A stretch of 64,000 nt of DNA from Flavobacteriales bacterium (lineage in GTDB: Bacteria > Bacteroidota > Bacteroidia > CAIKAF01): positions 62,001-126,000 of the forward strand of contig JAKRSD010000012.1 of assembly GCA_022402535.1 (NCBI GenBank), written 5' to 3'. A program made the position numbers and the translations under genes. The notes beneath the pieces were generated by a model that had not been told where the DNA came from, did no database searches, and worked only from the letters and a program-made list of their open reading frames with translations. Positions 27,218-35,005 of this stretch are shown in pieces; position 1 is the stretch's first letter; the number at the start of each line of letters is the position of its first letter.

Positions 27218-27251
27218 CAAATGTAAAAAATGCCCTCAGCATACCGCCAAA
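27218..27251 (-). promoter_or_regulatory. Promoter TTTG-22-TACATTTG for metB
   Basis: Minus-strand TACATTTG at 27225-27218 and TTTG at 27251-27248. The box ends 20 nt before the metB ATG. No SAM riboswitch is visible in the short leader. Confidence 0.6.
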
Positions 27252-27313
27252 GATTATGATATTTTTATTTTTTTAGGATTTGTAAAGCCCTGAAAAGAAT
27301 TTTGTTAAAACAA

Positions 27314-27339
27314 AAAAGGCTTGCGAATGCAAACCTTTT
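27314..27339 (-). terminator. Rho-independent terminator after the tRNA gene
   Basis: An 11-bp stem (27314-27324 with 27329-27339, loop of 4) is perfect on the minus strand if one G-U pair is allowed, and has a C-A mismatch on the plus strand. It is followed by a minus-strand T run, so it is oriented to end tRNA transcription. Confidence 0.75.
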
Positions 27340-27345
27340 TATAAG

Positions 27346-27419
27346 TGGGCCCACCTGGGCTCGAACCAGGGACCACCTGATTATGAGTCAGGTGCTCTAA
27401 CCGACTGAGCTATAGGCCC
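27346..27419 (-). tRNA. tRNA with CAU anticodon (Ile2 or elongator Met)
   Basis: A 74-nt cloverleaf on the minus strand: acceptor stem GGGCCTA/TGGGCCC with one G-U pair, D-arm AGCTCAG-TCGGTTA-GAGC, anticodon stem CCTGA/TCAGG around CTCATAA (anticodon at 27385-27383), and T-loop GGTTCGAGCCC. The 3' CCA is not encoded. The 5' GGGCCTATAGCTCAG is what I associate with Bacteroidota tRNA-Ile(GAU), which hints at the lysidine-modified tRNA-Ile2, but elongator Met cannot be excluded. It has its own promoter and terminator. Confidence 0.95.
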
Positions 27420-27437
27420 AATTCCCTTTCGGGGGTG

Positions 27438-27467
27438 CAAAAATACAGAAATCTGTATTCAATACAA
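27438..27467 (-). promoter_or_regulatory. tRNA promoter TTG-19-TATTTTTG with palindrome in the spacer
   Basis: Minus-strand TTG at 27467-27465 and TATTTTTG at 27445-27438 lie 18 nt before the tRNA. The spacer holds ATACAGA-AA-TCTGTAT (27443-27458), a perfect 7-bp-arm inverted repeat overlapping the -7 box. Confidence 0.6.
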
Positions 27468-27534
27468 CCTCTGATCAAAAATTGTAAGAAAGGTTTTAAG
27501 CATTCCTGCTAAATCTTTCTGATTCACAGCTCTT

Positions 27535-29406
27535 TTATAATTTTATAAATCGTGAACTGCCGAAATACACCCCTATCTCATTTTTCAGGTTGAGTGCATA
27601 CACACCAGGAGGAAGCGCCATCACCGGGATTATTTTTCCTGATTCAGAAATACCCGATAAAAGAACCCTGCCCTGCATGTCGGATATTTCATAAATAAAG
27701 TCCGTTTCTGCTGTTTCAATAATAATATGATGAGTAGCAGGGTTAGGATAGATCACAAACTCTTGCACCATAGACTCTGAAACAGACACAGGAAGAGTGA
27801 TATTTACCAATACTTCGTCTGTAACCACACAACCCTGATTATCGGCAATACAGGTAACATTGTACAATCCGGGAGCGGCCCAACTGGCTGTAATCTGAGA
27901 AGTTCCCTGTCCGCTGAGTATAGTTCCGTCCTGGACAGTCCACAAATACGTTATTCCCGGCTGATCAGTTACAGAAAACGGTTGGGATGTTCCAATTAAC
28001 AAAGAACCCTGCGGGGCATTAATTTGTATAGGCTGAGGAAAAGCGTTTAACACGGTTTGCAGTGTATCCGTTTGGGCACCACAGCCCGGATTGCCTACAA
28101 AAGCAGAAAACTCTCCTGATTGATTAACCGTAATATTGGGTGTAGTGGCTCCGTTACTCCACAACACCGGAAAACCCGAAGGAGAAGCCGTGAGTACGAC
28201 CTGTCCGCCTGTGCAAAAACTTAATGCGCCCGAGGCAGAAACGGAAGCACTTTGCACGGAAGGAATTTCTGAAATACTGAACGATGGGGAATTAATGGAA
28301 CAGATTCCATTACTAACCTGAACCGTGAGCGTCTGCGGCTGTGATACTTCGATTTGTCCGGTGGTTTCTCCGGTGCTCCACAAATATGAAAATCCGGTAG
28401 GATTGGCTTCTAATTGAGCCATATCGCCCTGGCAATAAGAAGCGGGACCATTGATAGTGGCTGCTACAGGAATATTCTGCGTGCAAACCTGTTGTTTGGT
28501 AAGCCAATTAGCCGAATTGGTAAGGGTTTCAAATTGGGTCCATGCGGCACATTCTCCTTTCAAAAAATAGGTCAAGTATGGAATTATGATGGAACGCACT
28601 TTATTGAGTTGATCGGCACGGGTTAATCCTCCTGAAGGGGAGCAGGTTCCCTCACCGAAGGTACAGTTGAAATTATCACTATTGAAATGGCAATGATAAC
28701 CGCCCGTGATACTTATATACGTCTTACACGCTGAACCGATTGCGTTATATATAGGCACCTGATTGCTTGCCGGAGGAGCCACACAGTCAATACTACCCGC
28801 AATAACCAGATTGGGAGCGGTCATACTCGCCGCAGCGGTAATGGCGGATGGATTTGTTTCTGCTGCCGCAAAAGTGAAATAACAGTTTACGCCACTTGTG
28901 TTCTGATTGGCCAGATAAGTGGCCCCGCCGCCCATAGAATGCCCTCCTATGGCTCTTCGTCCGTTCAATTTTTGATAAAAAATTGAAGTCGGAGTCGTAT
29001 TCAGGGCAACCATTTTTTCGGAAACGAGTGCAAGATCTTTCCCGAAATCTCCGTGAGACGGAGCAGGCAACAAACTCCCTTCCGTTCGGGGAAGTGCAAC
29101 GATAAAGCCACGCCCTGCCAAAGAATCATATATGGGTTCATACGCATCCCAAGCCATGGCAAAACCATGACCAAAAACCACTACAGGCAAATTGTTACCC
29201 GCTACAGGCTGATTGGTTCCTGCATTGGTGGCCGGATAATAAATTTTGGTTTCAATCTGGCGGCCCGGCCCTCCCCCGCTTCCAAAACCACCCGTTCGTG
29301 TTGGGTCATTAAAGGTAATGGTCGTTTCACTTACCGGATAAAAGGTTTGAGCATACAAACAACTTACTGATAACAAGAAAGAAACACAAATAAGAACGAG
29401 TCTCAT
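27535..29406 (-). CDS. Secreted alpha/beta hydrolase (polyesterase/chlorophyllase-like) with T9SS signal
   Basis: 623 residues. Signal peptide about 1-20. The hydrolase domain (about 25-300) has the nucleophile in G-G-H-S-M-G-G-G (Ser157), the acid in S-I-D-C-V-A-P-P (Asp207) and the base in G-G-Y-H-C-H (His238). The order and wording S-M-G-G-G ... D-x-x-A-P ... P-I-Y ... G-G-x-H resemble cutinase-like polyesterases (PET hydrolase family) and chlorophyllase-like esterases, as known from memory. Three Ig/PKD-like segments (about 310-540) follow, two beginning P-x-S/A-Y-C-Q-G or L-S-F-C-T-G-G, and a T9SS sorting domain (Y-P-N-P-A-T-H-H). The natural ester substrate is unknown. Confidence 0.85.
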   Translation of the reverse strand: MRLVLICVSFLLSVSCLYAQTFYPVSETTITFNDPTRTGGFGSGGGPGRQIETKIYYPATNAGTNQPVAGNNLPVVVFGHGFAMAWDAYEPIYDSLAGRGFIVALPRTEGSLLPAPSHGDFGKDLALVSEKMVALNTTPTSIFYQKLNGRRAIGGHSMGGGATYLANQNTSGVNCYFTFAAAETNPSAITAAASMTAPNLVIAGSIDCVAPPASNQVPIYNAIGSACKTYISITGGYHCHFNSDNFNCTFGEGTCSPSGGLTRADQLNKVRSIIIPYLTYFLKGECAAWTQFETLTNSANWLTKQQVCTQNIPVAATINGPASYCQGDMAQLEANPTGFSYLWSTGETTGQIEVSQPQTLTVQVSNGICSINSPSFSISEIPSVQSASVSASGALSFCTGGQVVLTASPSGFPVLWSNGATTPNITVNQSGEFSAFVGNPGCGAQTDTLQTVLNAFPQPIQINAPQGSLLIGTSQPFSVTDQPGITYLWTVQDGTILSGQGTSQITASWAAPGLYNVTCIADNQGCVVTDEVLVNITLPVSVSESMVQEFVIYPNPATHHIIIETAETDFIYEISDMQGRVLLSGISESGKIIPVMALPPGVYALNLKNEIGVYFGSSRFIKL

Positions 29407-29527
29407 AAATTCAACAATTAGTAATTTTGTTCTAAAATTAGGACATTTATTAATATTGAAATACTAATTCTGGAGATATTTTTTCAACAAATTTGTAAAT
29501 TAAACTTATTGACTGATAAAAGTCATT

Positions 29528-29556
29528 TTTGGTTCTTTTCTTCATTCTTAAATTTG
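29528..29556 (+). promoter_or_regulatory. Promoter TTTG-17-TAAATTTG
   Basis: TTTG at 29528-29531 and TAAATTTG at 29549-29556, 28 nt before the ATG at 29585. Confidence 0.65.
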
Positions 29557-29584
29557 CGTTGTAAATAATCAAACTTAATTAATA

Positions 29585-30187
29585 ATGAAAAAAGGAGTGT
29601 TAGTCGTATTGATAAGCTTGGCTATATCGAGTGTTTATGCACAAACCTCAATCCGTGACCGGGAAGCTACATTTTACGGATTGGACTTTTCTAAAAGTAA
29701 AATGATAGGTTCTGAAGGCTTTACTAACCCTACTGACATTGTAGATCGCTTTTTCTTTGAGTGGAATAATATGATGCTTGATGAAAAAAGCAAATACAAC
29801 GTAAAAAAAGCGTTTAATAAAGACATTGTAGACTATGATTTTGGACCGGTTTCTACAAACAATAAAAAAGTGAAAGCTTCCGAATTGGTAATCAACAGAA
29901 GTTATTCAATAGAAGAAAAAGATGTAGCAAGCATTGTGAGGGGTTATGCTATCAAAGGCAAAGGCTTGGGGATAGTGATGATTGTGGAAAAATTTGATAA
30001 AACAGAAGAAAAAGCAAGTGTTTACGTAACATATTTTGATAAAGCCAATAAAAAAATCCTTCTCACCCGCAAAGTTGCCGGAAAACCTTCCGGTTTTGGG
30101 CTTAAAGCCTATTGGGCAAATGCGATTGGAAGAATTATGGCCAGTTGCAGTACCTATGTGAAAGCTTGGGAAGCCGGTTCTAAATAA
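29585..30187 (+). CDS. Exported protein of unknown function
   Basis: 200 residues. A clean signal peptide (cleavage probably after S-S-V-Y-A-Q, residue 20) is followed by a mixed alpha/beta globular protein with no cysteine until near the C terminus. The phrase F-Y-G-L-D-F-S-K-S-K and a helix-rich end (G-L-K-A-Y-W-A-N-A-I-G-R) suggest a conserved family restricted to Bacteroidota, but I cannot name it. It has its own promoter and a strong terminator, so it is a single-gene unit. It is probably periplasmic, as there is no lipobox or T9SS signal. Confidence 0.8.
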   Translation: MKKGVLVVLISLAISSVYAQTSIRDREATFYGLDFSKSKMIGSEGFTNPTDIVDRFFFEWNNMMLDEKSKYNVKKAFNKDIVDYDFGPVSTNNKKVKASELVINRSYSIEEKDVASIVRGYAIKGKGLGIVMIVEKFDKTEEKASVYVTYFDKANKKILLTRKVAGKPSGFGLKAYWANAIGRIMASCSTYVKAWEAGSK

Positions 30188-30208
30188 GTGTTGATTTTAC
30201 ATAACATG

Positions 30209-30240
30209 CAGCCGTCCGTATAATTATAGGCGGCTGTTTT
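30209..30240 (+). terminator. Rho-independent terminator
   Basis: Stem CAGCCGTC (30209-30216) with GGCGGCTG (30229-30236), including one G-U pair, followed by TTTT. It ends the exported-protein gene. Confidence 0.8.
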
Positions 30241-30301
30241 CATTTCAGCTATTTCCAGGTCTACAGGAAATCTGGAAATATTAATTTCTTAACAAAAACA
30301 T

Positions 30302-30309
30302 TACTTTCG
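30302..30309 (+). promoter_or_regulatory. -7-like box TACTTTCG
   Basis: One mismatch from TAnnTTTG, ending 7 nt before the lipid kinase ATG at 30317. Confidence 0.35.
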
Positions 30310-30316
30310 TGCCTAA

Positions 30317-31258
30317 ATGCACACGAAGCGAGATTCCTTTTATGTGATTTTCAATCCCCGTTCAGGAGGCGTAAAAAGTCCTTCTGACAGAGAAGGGGTT
30401 TTTGACGTTTTTCGCAAACAGCAGGTTGATTTCACCTTCGAAGAACAGGATGATACGGACGCCTTCGGAAAAACCCGCAGAGCCATAGAAAAAGGGTTCC
30501 GCAAATTTATTGTGATGGGCGGCGACGGCACTCTAAACCAAACCGTGAATGCATTATTTCAACAATCTGAAGTGCACACGGAAGAATTTACAATCTGCAT
30601 GATTCCCTTTGGTTCGGGTAATGACTGGATTCGCACGCTCGGCATTCCCAGAAAACCCACCGAAGCGGCAGACATTATATCTACCGGTAAAATATTTACA
30701 CAGGATATCGGCAAAGTGGAATACAGCGGAAAACAAGGCCGCGAATCAGTGTATTTTGCAAATATTGCCGGGTTTGCTTACGATGCTTTCGTGAACCGAA
30801 AAACCCTTGAAGACCCTTTAAAAAAATGGCTGGGCGGTCTCTCCTATCAGCTTACCATGTTCAAATGTCTTTTGTCTTTCCAACATGTACAGGCCAAAAT
30901 CACGGTAGATGACACGGTGATTGAAACACCTTTATTTTCGGGCTGTGTAGCCAAATGCAAATACAACGGAAACGGGATGATGCAGGCCCCGCATGCCATT
31001 CCTGACGACGGATTATTAGCGGTTACGCTGATTAAAGACATTTCAAAACCAGGAATTGTGCTCGAAACCAAAAATCTGGGTAAAGGCACGTTCACCAAAA
31101 ACAAACATATCCAGATATTGAAAGGGAAACGGGTATCCGTGGAAACCACGCCCGAAATTGAATTGGAATGCGAAGGCGAACAATACGGAAAAAGCCCGTT
31201 TGTGTTTGAAGTGCTTCCCAAAGCACTCAAGGTTATTGTGCCGAGTGGGATTGGTTAA
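30317..31258 (+). CDS. Diacylglycerol/lipid kinase (DagK-YegS family)
   Basis: 313 residues. The DAGK catalytic domain shows V-I-F-N-P-R-S-G-G at the start, the nucleotide-binding I-V-M-G-G-D-G-T-L-N-Q near residue 70, and P-F-G-S-G-N-D-W-I-R-T-L-G, all standard for this family. The C-terminal domain contains E-L-E-C-E-G-E near the end, matching the family's D-G-E region. It phosphorylates a membrane lipid such as diacylglycerol or a sphingoid-type lipid; specificity is not readable. It has no membrane segment and probably acts at the inner face of the membrane. No operon partner is visible. Confidence 0.9.
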   Translation: MHTKRDSFYVIFNPRSGGVKSPSDREGVFDVFRKQQVDFTFEEQDDTDAFGKTRRAIEKGFRKFIVMGGDGTLNQTVNALFQQSEVHTEEFTICMIPFGSGNDWIRTLGIPRKPTEAADIISTGKIFTQDIGKVEYSGKQGRESVYFANIAGFAYDAFVNRKTLEDPLKKWLGGLSYQLTMFKCLLSFQHVQAKITVDDTVIETPLFSGCVAKCKYNGNGMMQAPHAIPDDGLLAVTLIKDISKPGIVLETKNLGKGTFTKNKHIQILKGKRVSVETTPEIELECEGEQYGKSPFVFEVLPKALKVIVPSGIG

Positions 31259-31363
31259 CTGTTATCAGACAGAAGGCAGAAAGCATAAGTTCTGTCGAAT
31301 AAACATAAGACCAAACGCCCTTCTCTACAATATTCTTTTACCAATATGGGTACAGGTAAAAAT

Positions 31364-31391
31364 CTAAATACTCAATACCTAATATTCAATA
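31364..31391 (+). repeat. Four tandem 7-bp degenerate repeats
   Basis: CTAAATA, CTCAATA, CCTAATA and TTCAATA lie end to end and abut the stop codon of the minus-strand glycosyltransferase. No function is evident. Confidence 0.6.
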
Positions 31392-32354
31392 CTATTTCCC
31401 CCTCTTCAGGAGGATATAATTCTTAAACTCGCCCACAGGCGTACCCAACAGGATATACTTTTCCAGAAAACTCACCAAGCGGTATTTGGGCAGTTCATGT
31501 TTATGTGGCACCCGTTCCGGGTTGGGTTTTCCGCTCATCTGCAGTTCATCGGCCCAGTTAAACCGGGATATCATCTCGCGCATCACTTCCGGATGCGTTT
31601 CTTTAAAGACTTCAAGCCGATCCAGCGGTCCATAGTCGAAATGAGAATAGGTGCGGGTGGTTTTATCTAATTCCGCTACTTTTTCGGAGCCTTTGTGATT
31701 GGTGTCAATCGCTTTCATTTTGGCTTTCATCATGCGGGGAGGCCTTACCCAGCCGTAATGATATATATAGGCATCCACGGAGGCCACTTTCAGTTTGAAG
31801 GTGCCCTCCTGCTGCCGGTAGTCTTTTCCGTCAAAATGGGGAATGCGCCTGAACGACTGGGCCGATTCCCAGGAATGAATATCGGGCCGGTTACGGATAA
31901 TCCGGATTTCGTTCCGGTACCATCCGTGTCCTCCGTGGTAGTGGTTATAATCGCCCCAGAAATGCCTGTATTTAAACAGCAGTCCTTCCACTTCGGTATC
32001 GTGCAGCAATTCCTCGCAACGGGCTTTGATTACGGGTAAATACTTTTCGTGTACCACTTCATCGCTCTGCAGATAAAAGAGCCAGTCGCCCGTGCAATGT
32101 TCCTTGGCAATATCGGTCTGATGGGCATGTTCCGTTCCCCGGGGATATTTTTCTAAATCCCACACGGTATCTATGATTCTGATTTTGGGACTACCGATAC
32201 TTTCAATCAGTTCGCGGGTATTATCGTCTTCGTCGCCTTTGCCCAGCGCCACCACAAATTCATCTACCAGAGGCAGTATGGAAAGTATGGACTCCTTTAC
32301 CGGATAGTAAAGTTTGCTTACGTTTCGTCCCATGGTAAACCCGCTGATTTTCAT
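31392..32354 (-). CDS. GT2-like glycosyltransferase
   Basis: 320 residues. It has a GT-A-like N-domain starting M-K-I-S-G-F-T-M-G-R-N, with V-D-E-F-V-V-A-L-G-K-G-D-E-D-D-N-T in place of the usual nucleotide strand and L-Q-S-D-E-V as the DxD-like metal site near residue 107. The C-terminal part is rich in Tyr, Trp and His (H-Y-H-G-G-H-G-W-Y and Y-H-Y-G-W-V-R-P). This form is common in Bacteroidota envelope operons. The start at 32354 is 1 nt after the stop of the ABC transporter, and the longer frame to 32390 would overlap it. It is the last gene of the envelope operon, and the sugar is unknown. Confidence 0.82.
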   Translation of the reverse strand: MKISGFTMGRNVSKLYYPVKESILSILPLVDEFVVALGKGDEDDNTRELIESIGSPKIRIIDTVWDLEKYPRGTEHAHQTDIAKEHCTGDWLFYLQSDEVVHEKYLPVIKARCEELLHDTEVEGLLFKYRHFWGDYNHYHGGHGWYRNEIRIIRNRPDIHSWESAQSFRRIPHFDGKDYRQQEGTFKLKVASVDAYIYHYGWVRPPRMMKAKMKAIDTNHKGSEKVAELDKTTRTYSHFDYGPLDRLEVFKETHPEVMREMISRFNWADELQMSGKPNPERVPHKHELPKYRLVSFLEKYILLGTPVGEFKNYILLKRGK

Positions 32355-32355
32355 A

Positions 32356-34182
32356 CTAACTGAAAGATTGCATTTCACATAATTTGGCATACATGCCTCC
32401 GGCCGCTATCAGGGTGGAGTGTGTACCCCGCTCCACGATTTCGCCGCGTTGCAACACCAAAATTTCATCGGCGTGGCGAACGGTAGAAAGGCGGTGGGCA
32501 ATCACCAGCGATGTGCGGTTGGCCATCAGATTGTTCAGTGCTTCCTGCACAATTTTTTCGCTCTCGCTGTCTAAGGCCGAAGTGGCTTCATCCAAAATAA
32601 GAATAGGCGGATTTTTATACAATGCCCGGGCAATGGCTATGCGTTGTTTCTGTCCGCCCGAAAGTTTGTTACCTCCCTCGCCAAGATTGGTGTCGTAGCC
32701 ATTTTCCAACTCCATGATAAACGCGTGGGCATTGGCATTTTTTGCGGCTTCAATGGCTTTTTCTCTATCCGGATTTTCCGCTCCGAAAGTGATATTACCC
32801 AACACCGTTTCATTGAAGAGAATACTCTGCTGGGGCACAATGCCCAACAGATTCCGGAGCGATTTTACGCTCATCTGCCGGATATCGGTACCATCCAAAG
32901 TGATGGAGCCGTTTTCCACATCGTAAAAACGGGGCAACAAATCAGCCAGGGTACTTTTTCCGGAACCGGATTGTCCCACCAGCGCTACCAGTTTGCCTTT
33001 GGGCAGGGTGAGATTAACTGACTTCAGCACGGTTTCTTTTTCATAGCGGAAGCTGACATCGGTATATTTTATTTCGTATTGAAAATCGGTTTTAACCACG
33101 GGCACTGCCGGTTCTTTCACATCCACTTCTTTGTGCAAAAGCTCTTCAATCCTCTCCAACGAAGCCATGCCTTTCTGCACATTGTAAAAGGTGGTGGTGA
33201 TGGCTTTCGCCGGCGAAATCAACTGCGAAAAGGTGAGAATATAGGTAATGAAGGTTTCGGCATTCAGCGAGCTACCGGGCCCGCTGCCCAATACAAGGGT
33301 TCCGCCTATATACATTACAATGGCAATCACAATAGAACCTAAAAACTCCCCCGTGGGCGAAGATAATTCTCTGCGGTTTACCATTTTTTTGTTTTGCGCA
33401 CGAAATTCTTCGTTCAGTGTATCAAACTTGGCATGCAGAAATCCCTCGGCATTAAACGCCCTCACGATGCGTGCACCTGTTAAGGTTTCTTCGGCCAGCG
33501 ACATCAGTCTGGATACCGTGGCCTGACCCGAATGGGATGTTTTTTTAAGGCTTTTGCCAATTTTTCCTATTGCATACCCGCTCAGGGGCAGAATCAGAAA
33601 AATAATCAAGGTAAGTTTTACACTGATGAGAATCATAAACACCAGCGTGACCAAAATCATCAAGGGTTCTTTGATGATAGTGGTGAGTGAATTCATAATG
33701 GTCCATTCCACCTCACTTACATCGGAAGACATGCGGGTGAGCACATCGCCCTTTTTTTGTTCGGTGAAAAAGCCCATGGACAGGGAATTGATTTTTTGAT
33801 AAATGCTTTTTCGCAGATTGAAGATTACGCCCGTACGCACCGGAGTAAGCACTTTTACGGCCAGATAACGGGTAAGATTTTTGAGAAAAAACAGAAAAAC
33901 CAGACACAGACTTACGTAGAGCAAAGCCGTCTGCGGACCTTGCTCTGCTTTTAGTTCCTGCACCAACAGCGTAAACTTCTGAAAGAGATTTTCCGCATCT
34001 CCCGAATATTCGCCTATGGCCTGATTTTGCTCTCCGCGGTCAAAAATGATATTCAGAAACGGAATGGCCATAGTGATGCTCACCACACTGAATACCGAAC
34101 TCAATACGATAAGCACGGTATATCCGATAATGCGTGTACGGTAAGATTTTACCAGAGAAAGTATGCGGATCAGGCTTTTCAT
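32356..34182 (-). CDS. ABC exporter, fused permease-ATPase (MsbA-like)
   Basis: 608 residues, the length of a half-transporter. Six transmembrane helices span about residues 15-310. The ATPase domain has G-Q-S-G-S-G-K-S-T (Walker A near 385), the Q-loop I-V-P-Q-Q-S, the signature K-L-S-G-G-Q-K-Q-R, Walker B I-L-I-L-D-E-A-T-S-A-L-D and the H-loop I-A-H-R-L-S. It resembles MsbA and related lipid-linked glycan or lipid A flippases. Within an operon holding a WbpM-like enzyme and a glycosyltransferase, export of a lipid or lipid-linked sugar is plausible. Its ATG overlaps the thioesterase stop by 4 nt (ATGA). Confidence 0.92.
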   Translation of the reverse strand: MKSLIRILSLVKSYRTRIIGYTVLIVLSSVFSVVSITMAIPFLNIIFDRGEQNQAIGEYSGDAENLFQKFTLLVQELKAEQGPQTALLYVSLCLVFLFFLKNLTRYLAVKVLTPVRTGVIFNLRKSIYQKINSLSMGFFTEQKKGDVLTRMSSDVSEVEWTIMNSLTTIIKEPLMILVTLVFMILISVKLTLIIFLILPLSGYAIGKIGKSLKKTSHSGQATVSRLMSLAEETLTGARIVRAFNAEGFLHAKFDTLNEEFRAQNKKMVNRRELSSPTGEFLGSIVIAIVMYIGGTLVLGSGPGSSLNAETFITYILTFSQLISPAKAITTTFYNVQKGMASLERIEELLHKEVDVKEPAVPVVKTDFQYEIKYTDVSFRYEKETVLKSVNLTLPKGKLVALVGQSGSGKSTLADLLPRFYDVENGSITLDGTDIRQMSVKSLRNLLGIVPQQSILFNETVLGNITFGAENPDREKAIEAAKNANAHAFIMELENGYDTNLGEGGNKLSGGQKQRIAIARALYKNPPILILDEATSALDSESEKIVQEALNNLMANRTSLVIAHRLSTVRHADEILVLQRGEIVERGTHSTLIAAGGMYAKLCEMQSFS

Positions 34183-34598
34183 GCATTCTGCCCCAGGCCT
34201 TCAAAGGCTTCAATTTTATTTTTCCATTCTTCGGGCATGGCAAAGGGTAGGTTGTTTATGAAATCAAAACAAACCATTACCGTGTTGCCTTCGGCATACA
34301 CTTTTTCACCTTCCTCTATGCGGTAACTCATCACAAAACTTTTATTGCCGATTTTAGAGCAACGCACTTTTACGATGGGTTTATCTTCCAAAAACAAAGG
34401 AATCCGGTAATCCACTTCGCTGCGGGCCAAAATAATGCCCCGTTCTTTCCAATCTATCACATTGCCCATAACTTCAGCAAAGTAAGCCACACGGGCCATT
34501 TCGAAATAACTCAGAAAATTGGCATTGTTCACATGCCCCAGCGCATCGGTGTCAGCAAAACGCAGTTGGATGGGTACTCCTATTCTATAATCGCTCAT
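34179..34598 (-). CDS. Acyl-CoA thioesterase, 4HBT (YbgC-like) family
   Basis: 139 residues in a hot-dog fold. The active-site region is R-F-A-D-T-D-A-L-G-H-V-N-N-A-N-F, with the catalytic Asp near residue 17-19, then Y-F-E-M-A-R-V-A-Y-F. Members hydrolyse short or medium acyl-CoA or 4-hydroxybenzoyl-CoA. It is linked by 4-nt overlaps to the gene before (34595-34598) and after (34179-34182), so translation is probably coupled through the operon. Its role with envelope genes is not known. Confidence 0.88.
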   Translation of the reverse strand: MSDYRIGVPIQLRFADTDALGHVNNANFLSYFEMARVAYFAEVMGNVIDWKERGIILARSEVDYRIPLFLEDKPIVKVRCSKIGNKSFVMSYRIEEGEKVYAEGNTVMVCFDFINNLPFAMPEEWKNKIEAFEGLGQNA

Positions 34599-35005
34599 GA
34601 TATGGGATTTAAGGTAATACTGAAAATTACGGTGCTATTGATATCTCTGCCGTAACTGAATTTTTTCAGCGCATCCATCAGGTTTCCTGCCCTAAAATAA
34701 GAGGTGTGAAGTTCTTCATTCCCTTTGATAGACCATTGGATGGTATAGGAATTATCAATTTCCTTGTAATTTTTCACATACTTCAGCATTTCATAAAGGG
34801 CATCCACTTTGCTGAAACCCTGAGTAGAATGAAACAGAAACGACTGCCTATGTGCAGGATTTACGGTAATCAGATCCAACACTTTTATATCGCCGTTATC
34901 GCTGAATTCCCATATCAGATTTTCTGAGGGCATGGTGAGCCGTTCCGCGATTTCTTTCTGAAGCCGGGCAATTTCCACGTTCATATTTACCGAACCTTCT
35001 GTCAT
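34595..35005 (-). CDS. Conserved hypothetical protein in envelope operon
   Basis: 136 residues, no signal peptide or membrane helix, predicted alpha/beta. An N-terminal helix (residues 8-25) with alternating charge is followed by E-N-L-I-W-E-F-S-D-N-G and a basic G-N-L-M-D-A-L-K-K-F-S-Y-G-R-D-I-N-S stretch. I do not recognise the family. It overlaps both neighbours by 4 nt (ATGA), so it is a genuine translated gene of the operon and likely cytosolic. It could be an accessory subunit for the dehydratase or thioesterase on either side; that is only positional inference. Confidence 0.8.
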   Translation of the reverse strand: MTEGSVNMNVEIARLQKEIAERLTMPSENLIWEFSDNGDIKVLDLITVNPAHRQSFLFHSTQGFSKVDALYEMLKYVKNYKEIDNSYTIQWSIKGNEELHTSYFRAGNLMDALKKFSYGRDINSTVIFSITLNPIS

